59,893 nt of DNA from Flavobacteriales bacterium UBA958 (GTDB lineage Bacteria; Bacteroidota; Bacteroidia; Flavobacteriales_D; Crocinitomicaceae): NCBI GenBank assembly GCA_002293045.1, contig DBCM01000006.1, positions 1 to 59,893 of the forward strand, read 5' to 3'. Position numbers and translations under genes: made by a program. A model generated the notes under the pieces. It was given only the letters and a program-made list of their open reading frames with translations, was not told the origin of the DNA and did no database searches. Below are positions 7,699-17,367 of the stretch, piece by piece; position 1 is the stretch's first letter; each line of letters opens with the position of its first letter.

Positions 7699-8280
7699 AT
7701 GATTGGTTTTATTGTTCGAATTTTAGTGACGCTCGTATTGCTAACGGGTACAGTAAGTTTATTTGCAATGGGATATTGGGGTTGGGGATTAACCGCTATA
7801 CTCCCGCTAGCCGTTGTGATTTTTTCGTTTTTCAGAAATGAAAATGTGATTTTGGCGTTAAACCAAATGCGTCTTGGAAATCAGGAGAAGGCCAAGAACT
7901 ACATCAATCGAATTAAATCGCCCGAATATATGACTCGTCGGCAACATGCTTACGTACTTTATTTGAAGGCATTAATGAATGCTCAAGAATTAGGCTTTGC
8001 CCAAAGCGAACAACTACTGCGTAAGGCTTTAGCACTCGGATTGCGAACCAGCGAAGACAATGCCGTTGCGCGGATGCACCTCGCGGGAATTTGTGCACAA
8101 ACAGGACGCAGACCTGAAGCGAGCGCCCTGCTTACCGAAGCTAAAAAATATGATAAAAACGGGATGTTAAAAGACCAAATCAAAATGCTTCAAAGTCAAA
8201 TGCAAGCAGTCCCTTCAAAAAACCAAATGCGCATGGCACAAATGATGGGTGGTAGAAAGAAAATGCCCAAAATGCGCTAA
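7699..8280 (+). CDS. Membrane-anchored TPR-like protein
   Basis: 193 residues. Two N-terminal membrane segments (about 4-26 and 29-45) are followed by a soluble helical region with TPR-like repeats (QEKAKNYINRIKSPEY, QSEQLLRKALALGLR, PEASALLTEAKKYDK) and a basic Met-rich tail. I start at ATG 7699, 4 nt after the RidA stop, instead of an in-frame codon inside the RidA gene, because the membrane segment then begins normally. It is followed after 3 nt by the methyltransferase gene. Function unknown; such anchors often organise envelope complexes. Confidence 0.75.
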   Translation: MIGFIVRILVTLVLLTGTVSLFAMGYWGWGLTAILPLAVVIFSFFRNENVILALNQMRLGNQEKAKNYINRIKSPEYMTRRQHAYVLYLKALMNAQELGFAQSEQLLRKALALGLRTSEDNAVARMHLAGICAQTGRRPEASALLTEAKKYDKNGMLKDQIKMLQSQMQAVPSKNQMRMAQMMGGRKKMPKMR

Positions 8281-8283
8281 TCC

Positions 8284-9126
8284 TTGAAAAACAGAATCTA
8301 CGCGCCTCATTGGGAGGACTACGAGCTTATCGATGCGGGAAACGGGTTAAAGCTCGAGCGCTGGGGAAAATACGTCACCATTCGCCCTGATATTAATGCA
8401 TATTTTCAGCCCGAACTTTCAAAGCTAGAATGGGAGCGCAAGGCGCACTTTATTTTCAAGGAACAAAAAGGCGTATTTGGAACCTGGATGAACCCGGGAA
8501 ACCTGCCGCTTCATTGGGACATTGAATTTGAGGGCGTTAAATTGCGTATCTTTTTAAAAAACACAAAACATACGGGGATTTTTCCGGAGCAAAATCTCAA
8601 TTGGAAATTCATTAGAGAATCCCTTGATTCAGCGGGTAATTTTTTAAATTTATTTGGATATACTGGCGCCTCCAGCATGATGGCTTTGGTTCAAAAGGCG
8701 GGCGTTATTCACGTTGACTCTTCTAAGTCTGCCCTGACTTGGACCAAAGAGAATGCACAAATCAATACATTTGATGGGTGTAAACTGGTGCTTGAGGATG
8801 TGGTATTGTTCATGGAGCGAGAAGTAAAGCGTGCACATCAATACGATCTTATACAAATGGATCCGCCGGCGTGGGGGATTGGAACAAAGGGCAAAAAATG
8901 GCAGCTTGAAAATCACATTGATTTGTTAATGAGTTTAGCTGCACAGCTGCTAAAACCGCAGGGAAAACTCATTGTTACTACCTACTCCAACAAAATCACT
9001 CCGGTAACGCTTAAAGAAACTGCCGAAATTTATTTTCCCACTCGAAGCTATCGCACAGGCATGCTTGCTACGAAATCTACTACCGGAAAGGCGCTAGACC
9101 ACGGCAGCATGTTACAGATTTATTAA
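8284..9126 (+). CDS. Class I SAM-dependent methyltransferase (RlmI-like)
   Basis: 280 residues. SAM-binding motif I is FLNLFGYTGASSMMAL, followed by VIHVDSSKSALTWTKENA (motif II) and the catalytic YDLIQMDPPAWG (motif IV, DPPxxG) near residues 190-200. This arrangement matches the 23S rRNA cytosine-C5 methyltransferase family (RlmI and relatives), but the N-terminal PUA domain of RlmI is missing, so the exact target is uncertain. The start is TTG at 8284, 3 nt after the preceding stop; no ATG lies near the N-terminus, and the sequence from this TTG (KNRIYAPHWEDYELIDAG) looks like the genuine family start. It converges on the thioredoxin gene, 3 nt away. Confidence 0.85.
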   Translation: MKNRIYAPHWEDYELIDAGNGLKLERWGKYVTIRPDINAYFQPELSKLEWERKAHFIFKEQKGVFGTWMNPGNLPLHWDIEFEGVKLRIFLKNTKHTGIFPEQNLNWKFIRESLDSAGNFLNLFGYTGASSMMALVQKAGVIHVDSSKSALTWTKENAQINTFDGCKLVLEDVVLFMEREVKRAHQYDLIQMDPPAWGIGTKGKKWQLENHIDLLMSLAAQLLKPQGKLIVTTYSNKITPVTLKETAEIYFPTRSYRTGMLATKSTTGKALDHGSMLQIY

Positions 9127-9129
9127 CCC

Positions 9130-9603
9130 CTACTTACCGCCATTGATGATTGCCTTGGCATTCGTGATCCACACCTCCGGACCGCCTTGCAAATATCCGC
9201 TAGAACTCAAAGGGGCTAAGTTAAATTTATCCGCTTCTTTAGTGACATTCACAAACCATACCGTAGGATATCCTTGAACTCCAAATTGTTGCTGTAGCAT
9301 TTGGTTTTGTTCCTTAATGTTCTGTGGAAGAACTTTGTTTCTTGGGAAATCTAATTCTACTAAAATCACATCACTTGAAGCCCATGTAGTAAATGCAGGG
9401 GTATTAAAGACCTCACGTTGCAGGCGATGACACCATCCGCACCAATCACTTCCCGTAAAAAAAAGCAACATCGGTTTGTTCTCTGTTGCGGCTGCTTGAG
9501 AGGCCAACGAAATATCAGTATACCAGCTAAGGGTGGTGGCCGTTTGAGACCAAGTAATAAGGGTACTTACAGAAAGGAGAAGGGTTAACATAAGAGACTT
9601 CAT
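9130..9603 (-). CDS. Exported thioredoxin-fold protein
   Basis: 157 residues with a signal peptide (MKSLMLTLLLSVSTLITWSQ) and a thioredoxin fold containing GSDWCGWCHRLQREVF, a WCGWC active site close to DsbD-C/thioredoxin_7 proteins. The cis-Pro region reads VQGYPTVWFVN. It should work in the periplasm as a disulfide reductase or oxidase. It is monocistronic, converging with the methyltransferase gene and divergent from the TonB-dependent receptor at 9731. Partner proteins are not visible. Confidence 0.85.
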   Translation of the reverse strand: MKSLMLTLLLSVSTLITWSQTATTLSWYTDISLASQAAATENKPMLLFFTGSDWCGWCHRLQREVFNTPAFTTWASSDVILVELDFPRNKVLPQNIKEQNQMLQQQFGVQGYPTVWFVNVTKEADKFNLAPLSSSGYLQGGPEVWITNAKAIINGGK

Positions 9604-9705
9604 AAGGCGCGATTTAAAATTGATTTATACAAATATCAAACTTATCCTTGCAATATTAGCAAATTAACACCTATTTAACTTTTATCACAGTACGTGGAAT
9701 TCTAC

Positions 9706-9713
9706 TATATTCG
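9706..9713 (+). promoter_or_regulatory. Probable -7 box (TATATTCG) for the TonB-dependent receptor
   Basis: It matches TAnnTTTG at seven of eight positions and lies 17 nt before the ATG at 9731, within the 127-nt divergent gap with the thioredoxin gene. A TTG -33 box is not obvious. Confidence 0.35.
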
Positions 9714-9730
9714 CAAATAAACCGAATCGA

Positions 9731-12172
9731 ATGAAACTACTGTTATCCGTTTTTGCTCTGATAATGAGCGTTGTCGTTGCTGCGCAAACACAAAATGTAC
9801 GTGGAAAAGTTATGGACTCCGAAACAAATTTCCCGCTTGCAGGAGCGAAAATTGAAATAGATTTAAAAGACCCTACCGGGGTGAATTATCGCGCCGTAAC
9901 CGATGGGGAGGGGGAATTTAAAATCTCCAATGTTCCGGTAGGGAAATACGGGCTAAGCACGCGATTTGCTCAATATGAACCCAAAAACCAAACGGTAGAA
10001 ATCACCTCGGGTAAAGAACTCATCCTGACCATTGCTCTTCAAGAATTAGTGACCAATAAGGAAGAGGTGGTAGTTACCGGAAGAAAAAAAGGGGAAATTA
10101 TTAATGAATTGGCGGTGATTTCTGCACAACAATTCTCCGTTGAAGAAACGAATCGCTATCCCGGTTCGCGGATGGACCCTGCTCGAATGGCATCGAACTT
10201 TGCAGGAGTGCAAGGCGCTGATGATTCCCGAAACGACATTATTATCCGTGGGAATAGTCCCTTGGGAGTAGTTTGGCGCGTAGAGGGAATTGATATTCCA
10301 AATCCAAACCACTTTGCCATTGCAGGAAGCTCTGGGGGACCCGTATCCGTATTAAATAATAAAATCCTTGGCAACTCCGACTTTTTAATGAGCGCCTTTC
10401 CCGCAGAATATGGGAATAGCGTTTCCGGAGTCTTTGACTTAAAGCTCCGAAACGGAAATGATCAGCGCCATGAATTTACGGGACAGTTTGGATTATTGGG
10501 AACGGAATTTTTAGCTGAAGGTCCGCTGAATAAAAAAGGAACCGCTTCCTTTCTTATGATGGGTAGATATTCGACCCTTTCTCTTTTTCAAACGTTCGGT
10601 ATAAAGTTAGGAACGGATGCCATTCCAACCTATGGTGATTTAGCCTTTAAGTTTAATTTTAAATTGAGAAAAGGAGGGAATCTTTCCGCTTGGGGCATGG
10701 GCGGTAAAAGTGACATCGCCATCATGATCTCAGAAAAAACAGAATATACCACCGATTTATATGGGGAGGGCGACCGTGATCAGTACTTTGGAACATCGAT
10801 GGGTGTAACAGGGCTCACGTATAAAAAAGCCATTAATGAAAAAACATTTGTAAGCAGTACTCTTGCCCTATCTCAAGAGATTCAGCGAGCGAATCACGAC
10901 TATTTGCAACGAAGCCTTAACACTACGGGCGGAGATACAAGCATTCAAATCAATGCCATTTATCCATTGATGGCGTACACCTTTACCACCAATAAAATTT
11001 CTAACTACTCCGCAGTCAATCATAAAATCAACAAACAACATCTGATTAAATTCGGATACAATGCTGATTTTTTCCTAATGAATATGAAGGATTCTGCCCT
11101 GGTGGATTATGATGACCCGAATACGTTTTTCACGCGTTGGGATTATGAAGGTTCTTGTGTGCTCATTCAGCCCTTTGTTCAATGGAAATGGAGGATGTCT
11201 GATAACACCGACTTCACGGCGGGAATTCACAGCCAGTATTTTTCAATGAGCAACAGTTTAAGTCCGGCGGAGCTACGCCTTGGATTCAAGCATAAACTTC
11301 CAGGGAACCAATCCATCTTTGCCGGGGGAGGCATGCACAGCCAAATACAACCCTTGTACACGTATGTAGACAACCGCAAAGGAGTTGGTAATTTCTTTAA
11401 CAAAGGGATGGATTTTACAAAAAGTCTTCATTCCGGTATCGGGTATGAAAAATTCTTTAATAAAGGCTTTAGTATTCGAACGGAAGCCTATTATCAATAC
11501 TTATATAACATCCCAGTTACGATTGCTCCAAGTGCATTCTCGATGATTAATATGGGCAGTGGATTTACAAGAATCTTCGCTGATTCGTTAGAAAATACTG
11601 GAACGGGGTATAATTACGGGTTGGAATTAACCATTCAAAAGTACTTTGATAAAAGCTTCTTTTTCTTGTTTTCAGGTACCCTGTATGATTCCAAGTACAC
11701 AGGAAGCGATGGTGTTTTAAGAAACACTTCCTACAATGGGGCCTACGTGGCCAATTTACTTGCAGGCAAAGAGTTTAATGTGGGTAAACGAAGCATTCTT
11801 GGGCTTGGTGCAAAAATTACTACCGCAGGTGGAAAGCGATATGGATTAGTGGATCTTGCGCGAACAAACCAGGAAAAAGATTTAATTTACCAAGATTCGA
11901 TGTTCAATGAATATCAATTTAAAGATTACTTCCGAATGGATTTGAAAATCTCTTGGCGCATGAATGCCAAAGCCATGACGCATGAAATCGGATTAGATTT
12001 AGTGAATATACTGAATACCAAAAACCTCTTAAGTTTGGCCTACGCGCCCTCCTTGGATCCAGCAGTTGTTAATTCAGTAAATTACCAACCCGTAACGGAA
12101 AAAACACAATTAGGATTTTTGCCCATCTTCTATTACAAGATTGATTTTAGAGCAGGAGGGAAAAAAGATTAA
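9731..12172 (+). CDS. TonB-dependent outer-membrane receptor with carboxypeptidase-regulatory-like domain
   Basis: 813 residues. Signal peptide (1-19, ending VAAQ), then a CarboxypepD_reg-like beta-sandwich (about 22-105, with GKVMDSETNFPLAGAKIEI and the EGEFKISNVPVGKYGL repeat), a plug domain (VVVTGRK, RNDIIIRGNSPLGVVWRVEG) and a C-terminal 22-strand-type barrel. It imports an unidentified substrate using TonB energy. It is not SusC-like: there is no adjacent SusD and the plug lacks the SusC signature. It stands alone; the 3' end overlaps the converging gene at 12169 by 4 nt. Metal, siderophore or peptide uptake is possible, but nothing here decides. Confidence 0.9.
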   Translation: MKLLLSVFALIMSVVVAAQTQNVRGKVMDSETNFPLAGAKIEIDLKDPTGVNYRAVTDGEGEFKISNVPVGKYGLSTRFAQYEPKNQTVEITSGKELILTIALQELVTNKEEVVVTGRKKGEIINELAVISAQQFSVEETNRYPGSRMDPARMASNFAGVQGADDSRNDIIIRGNSPLGVVWRVEGIDIPNPNHFAIAGSSGGPVSVLNNKILGNSDFLMSAFPAEYGNSVSGVFDLKLRNGNDQRHEFTGQFGLLGTEFLAEGPLNKKGTASFLMMGRYSTLSLFQTFGIKLGTDAIPTYGDLAFKFNFKLRKGGNLSAWGMGGKSDIAIMISEKTEYTTDLYGEGDRDQYFGTSMGVTGLTYKKAINEKTFVSSTLALSQEIQRANHDYLQRSLNTTGGDTSIQINAIYPLMAYTFTTNKISNYSAVNHKINKQHLIKFGYNADFFLMNMKDSALVDYDDPNTFFTRWDYEGSCVLIQPFVQWKWRMSDNTDFTAGIHSQYFSMSNSLSPAELRLGFKHKLPGNQSIFAGGGMHSQIQPLYTYVDNRKGVGNFFNKGMDFTKSLHSGIGYEKFFNKGFSIRTEAYYQYLYNIPVTIAPSAFSMINMGSGFTRIFADSLENTGTGYNYGLELTIQKYFDKSFFFLFSGTLYDSKYTGSDGVLRNTSYNGAYVANLLAGKEFNVGKRSILGLGAKITTAGGKRYGLVDLARTNQEKDLIYQDSMFNEYQFKDYFRMDLKISWRMNAKAMTHEIGLDLVNILNTKNLLSLAYAPSLDPAVVNSVNYQPVTEKTQLGFLPIFYYKIDFRAGGKKD

Positions 12173-13032
12173 AAATGGGGGCAATCACAGTTTTCTTTCT
12201 TCCCAAGGAAGAAAACGGTGCCTATGTTAATGCTCATTTGCGACACCCATAGTTTTTGGCTTGCACGCTGAGAGGCGTCAGAGATATCCATTCGGATGTT
12301 GTTTTGGGCTAATATCCCACCCGAAATTTTGGGCAAAAGATACCAATGTCTGAAGAATTCTATGCGAAGCCCGCCATGTGCCATGGCCGAAAATCCAGAA
12401 ATACCGGATTGTTCATTTTGAAATGCTGTTCCAAAATTAAGGCTCGAAGTAGTATGTAGCGCACCTAAACCAAATCCATAAACGGCGTTAACAACAAACA
12501 ACCGTGACTTAGTTCTGAATAGATTTTGCAATAAATTCAATTGAATAGCAATGTTTTTTGTACTGTTCGAGGAAAAACCAAATCCTATCGTATCCATAGC
12601 GACTAAGGTTGCATTGTACGTGCCCGAGAGTCCTCCAATGGCATCAAATCCTTCATTCACCTCACCGTCTAGATTCAACACTTGATTGATAAGCTGGTAT
12701 TTAAAATTATCCAAGTTCAGCTGAACTTGAACTCCGCGTTTAATGGTATATCCCAGCGCTAACTTGTATTGATTTGACCATAGCGTATTTAGGTTCAGTT
12801 GCTGCGGACCAGATGCCGTTTGGCGAAACTGCGCATCATTCAATGTAAGTGAAAACTCATTTCCCGTTAAAGACAGCGATGATTTACTATACCGATTGGA
12901 GGAAAAACCTAGCTCAACCGATAGGTTACCCTTATACGCCGAATTAAAGACCCCGCGTTGTGCAAAGGTCACACTTACGCCCAAAAACAAAAGGAACCAA
13001 GCTGTTTTCACGGCCTGATAAATTTTAACCAT
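12169..13032 (-). CDS. Exported outer-membrane-type protein, unknown function
   Basis: 287 residues with an N-terminal signal sequence (AVKTAWFLLFLGVSVTFAQ) and long runs of alternating strands (NLSVELGFSSNRYSKSSLSL, YKLALGYTIKRGVQVQLNL, LFVVNAVYGFGLGALHTTS) that suggest a beta-barrel. The end has a cysteine pair (ENCDCPHF). The start lies 25 nt inside the upstream lipoprotein gene, so both are in one operon with the pseudouridine synthase. No family recognised. Confidence 0.75.
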   Translation of the reverse strand: MVKIYQAVKTAWFLLFLGVSVTFAQRGVFNSAYKGNLSVELGFSSNRYSKSSLSLTGNEFSLTLNDAQFRQTASGPQQLNLNTLWSNQYKLALGYTIKRGVQVQLNLDNFKYQLINQVLNLDGEVNEGFDAIGGLSGTYNATLVAMDTIGFGFSSNSTKNIAIQLNLLQNLFRTKSRLFVVNAVYGFGLGALHTTSSLNFGTAFQNEQSGISGFSAMAHGGLRIEFFRHWYLLPKISGGILAQNNIRMDISDASQRASQKLWVSQMSINIGTVFFLGKKENCDCPHF

Positions 13033-13706
13033 TCCGTTTGATCCATAATCTGTTCCAATCGAAAATGCACCTTATTCCCGTTACTCTTCCATTCTACCAA
13101 ACCAAGCCCTTCGGCATAATATGTAGTTGAGGCCATTTCTAATTTCTTTTCCGTTTTTGCAAAGGGGTTAATAAGGGTGAATTTCGTGAGGTCTTTATAC
13201 GTTATACACGTCTTTTGTTCGCCCATCACCTCTAAAGACGCATGGTCGCTGAGTTGCGTACGTTTTAATTCTTGTAGAATCAAGGTAGAGTCCAATACTC
13301 CTTCGAATTTTGTTGCAAACCATGTTTGGTCAGACCCTTTCCATGGGAAATAGGTCGTTTTATATACTGCCGCTTGAGTTTTCTTTTGATTTCTATTTAC
13401 TACCATATGGTCTTGAATATCCAAAGAGTCCACATTAAAATTCAATGCCTCAAGGATGCGGCCATCGGAAGCATAGCGTTCTACTACTACGTGATGTCCC
13501 AAATGGTCTTTTACCGAATAAACTCGGTGAAATTGTTCATCAAGGCCACCAATCATATCTCGATATACATAGATCTTTGGTTCATCTAGGATCGGATAAA
13601 AAAACCGAGCTGCAGGGTGTTTGCTTTGAATTTCATTGGAAGAACAGGCCCCAAGCAACAGGACTAATAGAAAAAAGCTGAATAATAGATGTGTCTTACT
13701 ATACAT
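13008..13706 (-). CDS. Lipoprotein of unknown function
   Basis: 232 residues with a clear lipoprotein signal (FSFFLLVLLLGACSS, lipobox LGAC). The mature part is soluble and beta-rich, with EPKIYVYRDM near the start, repeated charged strands and a C-terminal region ending GLVEWKSNGNKVHF. The start overlaps the end of the pseudouridine synthase gene by 8 nt and its own end overlaps the barrel-like gene by 25 nt, so it likely works with that outer-membrane protein. No family name is supported. Confidence 0.75.
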   Translation of the reverse strand: MYSKTHLLFSFFLLVLLLGACSSNEIQSKHPAARFFYPILDEPKIYVYRDMIGGLDEQFHRVYSVKDHLGHHVVVERYASDGRILEALNFNVDSLDIQDHMVVNRNQKKTQAAVYKTTYFPWKGSDQTWFATKFEGVLDSTLILQELKRTQLSDHASLEVMGEQKTCITYKDLTKFTLINPFAKTEKKLEMASTTYYAEGLGLVEWKSNGNKVHFRLEQIMDQTEWLKFIRP

Positions 13707-14646
13707 TTTTTGTCATTTTAAGGAAGCTAACCTCATCGTCTGTAAGGTGACGAAACATCCCACGGGGCAAATCTTTCTTCGTTAACCCTGCATAAACGAC
13801 TCGGTCTAATTTAACGACCACATATCCTAAGGCCTCAAACATTCTACGAACCACCCGGTTTTTTCCCGAATGTATTTCCACGCCTACTTCGCGAGAATTT
13901 CCACCCTCCACATAAGAGGCCAAGTCAGCCTTTGATTTTCCATCCTCCAAGTCTACGCCTTTCAAAAGTCGATCAAAATCTTCCGTTCTAAAAGGCTTGT
14001 TCAATTCTGCATGATAAATTTTACGGGCTTGGTATCGGGGATGTGTCAATTTTTTAGCGATATCACCATCGTTCGTAAACAGCAATAGTCCGGTGGTTTC
14101 ACGGTCTAACCTACCCACGGGGTAAACCCGTTCTCTACACGCGGATTTAACCAAAGACATGACAGTTTTTCTGCCCTGAGGGTCGTCCATGGTTGTTATA
14201 AAGCCTTTAGGTTTATTGAGTAAGACATAGCGCTTTTTTTCAGCATTAATGGTCTCCCCATCGTATTGAACCACATCCGTAGGAGCAATCTTATGCCCCA
14301 TTTCTGTAACAATAACACCGTTTACGGTGACTACGCCTGTTTGAATCAATACATCAGCCTCTCTCCGAGAACATACCCCCGCATTCGAAAGGTATTTGTT
14401 TAAGCGGATTTCATTTTCGTTAAAATTTGGCAGCGGATCTCCTTTTTTAACTTTAATCTTATAATCAATGTACTTTCGTTTATCTCGAGCGCTTACCTCT
14501 TTTGGCGCGTCCGGTTTTGATGTTTTTGTGAATTTAGCGGCACTAGAGGCTACTGGTTTGTTGGATCTCCCAGATTTTACCGGCTTTGCGGAAAGGGGTT
14601 TCGTTGATTTCCCCGGTTTCGGAGAAGGTTTCTTGTTTGTGTTCAT
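13699..14646 (-). CDS. rRNA pseudouridine synthase of the RsuA/RluB/RluF family
   Basis: 315 residues. Residues 1-60 are a disordered Lys/Ser/Pro-rich tail (PSPKPGKSTKPLSAKPVKSG), then an S4 RNA-binding domain (IRLNKYLSNAGVCSRREADV), then the synthase domain with the catalytic Asp in YPVGRLDRETTGLLLFTNDG and the KIYHAEL and SGKNRVVRRMFEALG segments. It isomerises a uridine in 23S rRNA (RluB-like) or 16S rRNA (RsuA-like); the choice cannot be made here. It begins 41 nt after the YraN gene and overlaps the following lipoprotein gene by 8 nt. Confidence 0.9.
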   Translation of the reverse strand: MNTNKKPSPKPGKSTKPLSAKPVKSGRSNKPVASSAAKFTKTSKPDAPKEVSARDKRKYIDYKIKVKKGDPLPNFNENEIRLNKYLSNAGVCSRREADVLIQTGVVTVNGVIVTEMGHKIAPTDVVQYDGETINAEKKRYVLLNKPKGFITTMDDPQGRKTVMSLVKSACRERVYPVGRLDRETTGLLLFTNDGDIAKKLTHPRYQARKIYHAELNKPFRTEDFDRLLKGVDLEDGKSKADLASYVEGGNSREVGVEIHSGKNRVVRRMFEALGYVVVKLDRVVYAGLTKKDLPRGMFRHLTDDEVSFLKMTKNV

Positions 14647-14687
14647 CGCGAGCAGTTTTTACAAAGGTACGTCAATAATTCAAGGAG

Positions 14688-15041
14688 TTAAAATGCGGGA
14701 AAGGCATCCTCTACGTGTACAATATTAACATCCTCTCCTTGTTTAATGACACTTATGGCATCCATTCTAACTTCAATCGGCTCTTTGAACTTCTGAACGT
14801 AGTGATTTATTCCGAGCAACAGATTCCGTTGTTTCTCTCGGTTGATGGCATGAAATGGTGTACCCACTATAATTCCCGAACGCGTTTTTACTTCCACGGC
14901 AATAATGAGATTCCCTTTTTTGGCAATTAGATCGATTTCCGCTTTTTTGAATCGGTAATTTGTCTCTAGGATTTCGTATCCCGATTCGAGCAAATGTTGT
15001 TTAGCTCGATCTTCTCCCCATCGGCCTATTTCTAGGGTCAT
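14688..15041 (-). CDS. YraN/UPF0102 family protein (PD-(D/E)XK nuclease fold)
   Basis: 117 residues. The family start GRWGEDRAKQHLLESGYEIL is followed by the nuclease-like core KKAEIDLIAKKGNLIIAVEV ending in VEVKTRSG, with the Asp and the ExK in place. Family members are predicted Holliday-junction-resolvase-like nucleases; the cellular role is unsettled. The gene lies directly after the large T9SS protein gene (1-nt gap) on the same strand, perhaps transcribed through from it. Confidence 0.85.
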   Translation of the reverse strand: MTLEIGRWGEDRAKQHLLESGYEILETNYRFKKAEIDLIAKKGNLIIAVEVKTRSGIIVGTPFHAINREKQRNLLLGINHYVQKFKEPIEVRMDAISVIKQGEDVNIVHVEDAFPAF

Positions 15042-15042
15042 T

Positions 15043-17295
15043 TTATCGTATTAGATGGAAGAATCCATGACCAGAAACCTCACCACCGGAAACGCCTGTT
15101 GCTTTGTAGGTATAGGTATAAACGCCTTCACTAGACTCGTTACCGTTCGATGTCCCATCCCATGAGGGTTGTGACTGTGTTAAATCGGAACTAGATCCGC
15201 TGTACATGATTGCTCCCCAACGGTTGAAAATAATTAATTCTATAGTAACTACATTCTTGTATTGTAAGAAAAAGACATCATTGGTTAAATCACCGTCTGG
15301 GGTGATGACGTTTGGAGCTTCCACTTCCGGATACGGATAAATACAGTTAGAAAGCACATTCACATTGGCACTGCTGTTGTAGTTTAATGCCTCTGGATCG
15401 GCACAATCACACACATCCACTGGGATGGTAATAGACATTGAATCAACACAATTAATCCCTTGAGACACCACTAAGGTGACCGTGTAGTCTTCTGGTGTTT
15501 GAGTTACATATTGGGAACTTTGAGGGTCTGTCGTTTGAACTACCACCCCTTGTCCGTTACCAAAATTCCAAGCATACCCATTTCCGTTCGCGCTATTATT
15601 TACGAATACTACATTTAACGGGGAACAACCTCCAGCCGGCGTTGCCGTAAAATCTGCAATTGGTGATGCAATGGTGCCAACAAACACACTGTCGCTTGCT
15701 GAACATACTTGATCGGTAATGGTAAGTGTATACCAACCACCGCTTAGGTTTTGAATGGATTGCCCTTGCTGACCGTTAGACCACGAATAATTCACATTCC
15801 CTGTAGTTCCTGAGACTACGGCAGATAAAGTACCTGTAGGTATGCACGTTGCCTCGGTCATATTTATTGCATCAATGGCAATGGTTTGGTTCACCGTAAC
15901 CGTTGCTGTATCCGTTTGTGAAAAGTTACATTGATCCACCGCAGTAATAAGGTATTGAACAACTCCATTTTGAGTTACATTGATTGTTAAGGAATCGTTC
16001 GTCGACAGTACTGTGCCGGTGAGGGTGGTCCATGTATAGTCATAGGGGGCATAACCACCAAATGCCGAGGCCGTTAATAAAACGCTGTCCGGATAACATT
16101 GCACCAACGGATCGGTCTCTGTAATGTTTATAATTGGTCCATCTCCAATATAAATGGTTCCCTCAGAGGTAATGGTATCTCCGCATGGATTAATGATGGA
16201 TACAGAAATAGTTACCGACTCAAACCCTTCATTCAAGCCATCTTGTGTAGGGGTTAAGTTCAAAATAATGGTATCTTGACCTGGTAAAAATACGATGGGA
16301 TTTACCAGATTGTTGTAGTCAACGCCTTCAATAGCGGATCCAGTTACCGTGTAGTTAATGATTAAGGTATCATTTGTTTGTCCTTCAGGTCGAGTAAAAA
16401 TAAAGTCGGCATAGGTACAACCTTCAACAATGGTGGTGTCTCCCGATACGGTAGCAACGGCAACACTCACGGCTGCGGAAGAAAAAGACCCAGCCTCCAA
16501 GAATACTCCGGAATCATATGCTTGGTCGAATACATTAGCAATTGCAAACTTGATGTGGTAGGATTGGTTGCACTGAACGCTCGCACTTGCGGTCAGTTTC
16601 ACGGTAGTACCATCATATTCAATGGCATCCCCGTAAGTATCTTGAGGGAATTCATTATATACATAGTATGGGGTATTGGTGACCCAATTCACATTATTTA
16701 TGGTTACAGGAGTTCCTCCGGGGATAATAGCAATATTATCTCCTCCGTTTGGATAACCAGCAAGGGGGTAAGGACCTGAAATGCCTGGTCCCCATAAAAA
16801 GATACCAAAGGCATCATTAAAATTCGAGGGAGAAAATTCCGTGTATTCATCGGAACCAAACATATAATTAAAAATCAACGTGTCTCCTGCGGGTATAAAA
16901 TCGAACTCAAGAACGACGCCGTTAGTAACATTTCCATTTGCGATGGCATTCAACTCGGGATCACTGGCAACCGATTGTGAAGTTCCCGGATTTGTTGTGC
17001 TTCCGCCCATGTTAGGACCGACGGCTCCCGCCGCATCCCCAGTGGTTAAAACCATTCCACTCGCCATCGGAAAGGTTGCGTTGGTATTGGTAAAGTAACC
17101 GATGTTTCCAAATGGTGTATTCGCTAAGCCGGGTACTCCATTGATGGTAATGTTGGAGGCAACAACACCTACTCCAAGCAAGACATTGTTTACTAATTGC
17201 TGCGGCGTTTGCGTTGGGGAAACAGCAATTGGCTGCGCTAACGTCAAAAACGGCAACAACATCAGTGTCAAAAATAATTTATGGATACCGAACAT
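15043..17295 (-). CDS. Secreted gliding-motility-associated (T9SS type B) protein with anchor-L, Calx-beta and PKD domains
   Basis: 750 residues. Signal peptide (1-20, ending TLAQ); a choice-of-anchor-L type domain (about 25-275) containing GVVLEFDFIPAGDTLIFNYM and FGSDEYTEFSPSNFNDAFGIF; a Calx-beta-like domain (about 285-390, ending DGLNEGFESVTISV); Ig/SprB-like repeats with YSWSNGQQGQSIQNL; a PKD domain (SPLNVVFVNNSANGNGYAWN); and a C-terminal CHU_C domain (PNVITPDGDLTNDVFF, IIFNRWGAIMYSG, PSWDGTSNG). The last is the type B sorting signal recognised by the type IX system, so the protein is exported to the cell surface or medium, likely as an adhesin. A TATATTTG promoter box lies about 54 nt upstream of the start. 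Confidence 0.9.
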   Translation of the reverse strand: MFGIHKLFLTLMLLPFLTLAQPIAVSPTQTPQQLVNNVLLGVGVVASNITINGVPGLANTPFGNIGYFTNTNATFPMASGMVLTTGDAAGAVGPNMGGSTTNPGTSQSVASDPELNAIANGNVTNGVVLEFDFIPAGDTLIFNYMFGSDEYTEFSPSNFNDAFGIFLWGPGISGPYPLAGYPNGGDNIAIIPGGTPVTINNVNWVTNTPYYVYNEFPQDTYGDAIEYDGTTVKLTASASVQCNQSYHIKFAIANVFDQAYDSGVFLEAGSFSSAAVSVAVATVSGDTTIVEGCTYADFIFTRPEGQTNDTLIINYTVTGSAIEGVDYNNLVNPIVFLPGQDTIILNLTPTQDGLNEGFESVTISVSIINPCGDTITSEGTIYIGDGPIINITETDPLVQCYPDSVLLTASAFGGYAPYDYTWTTLTGTVLSTNDSLTINVTQNGVVQYLITAVDQCNFSQTDTATVTVNQTIAIDAINMTEATCIPTGTLSAVVSGTTGNVNYSWSNGQQGQSIQNLSGGWYTLTITDQVCSASDSVFVGTIASPIADFTATPAGGCSPLNVVFVNNSANGNGYAWNFGNGQGVVVQTTDPQSSQYVTQTPEDYTVTLVVSQGINCVDSMSITIPVDVCDCADPEALNYNSSANVNVLSNCIYPYPEVEAPNVITPDGDLTNDVFFLQYKNVVTIELIIFNRWGAIMYSGSSSDLTQSQPSWDGTSNGNESSEGVYTYTYKATGVSGGEVSGHGFFHLIR

Positions 17296-17348
17296 ATTTT
17301 TAATTTTTTTTTATGACCAACAACAGGCAAATAAAGTTGCACATTAAG

Positions 17349-17356
17349 CAAATATA
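17349..17356 (-). promoter_or_regulatory. Bacteroidota -7 box (TATATTTG) for the T9SS type B protein
   Basis: An exact TAnnTTTG match on the minus strand in the 72-nt gap after the glycosyltransferase gene, 53 nt upstream of the ATG at 17295. No well-placed TTG is seen. It suggests the adhesin is transcribed apart from the glycan genes. Confidence 0.45.
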
Positions 17357-17367
17357 AGGTACAATTT

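Noticed and set aside
16378..17347. Long plus-strand open frames opposite the T9SS type B protein
   Set aside because: They are shadows of a Thr/Gly/Asn-rich repetitive protein on the minus strand, with no start signals and no recognisable domain.
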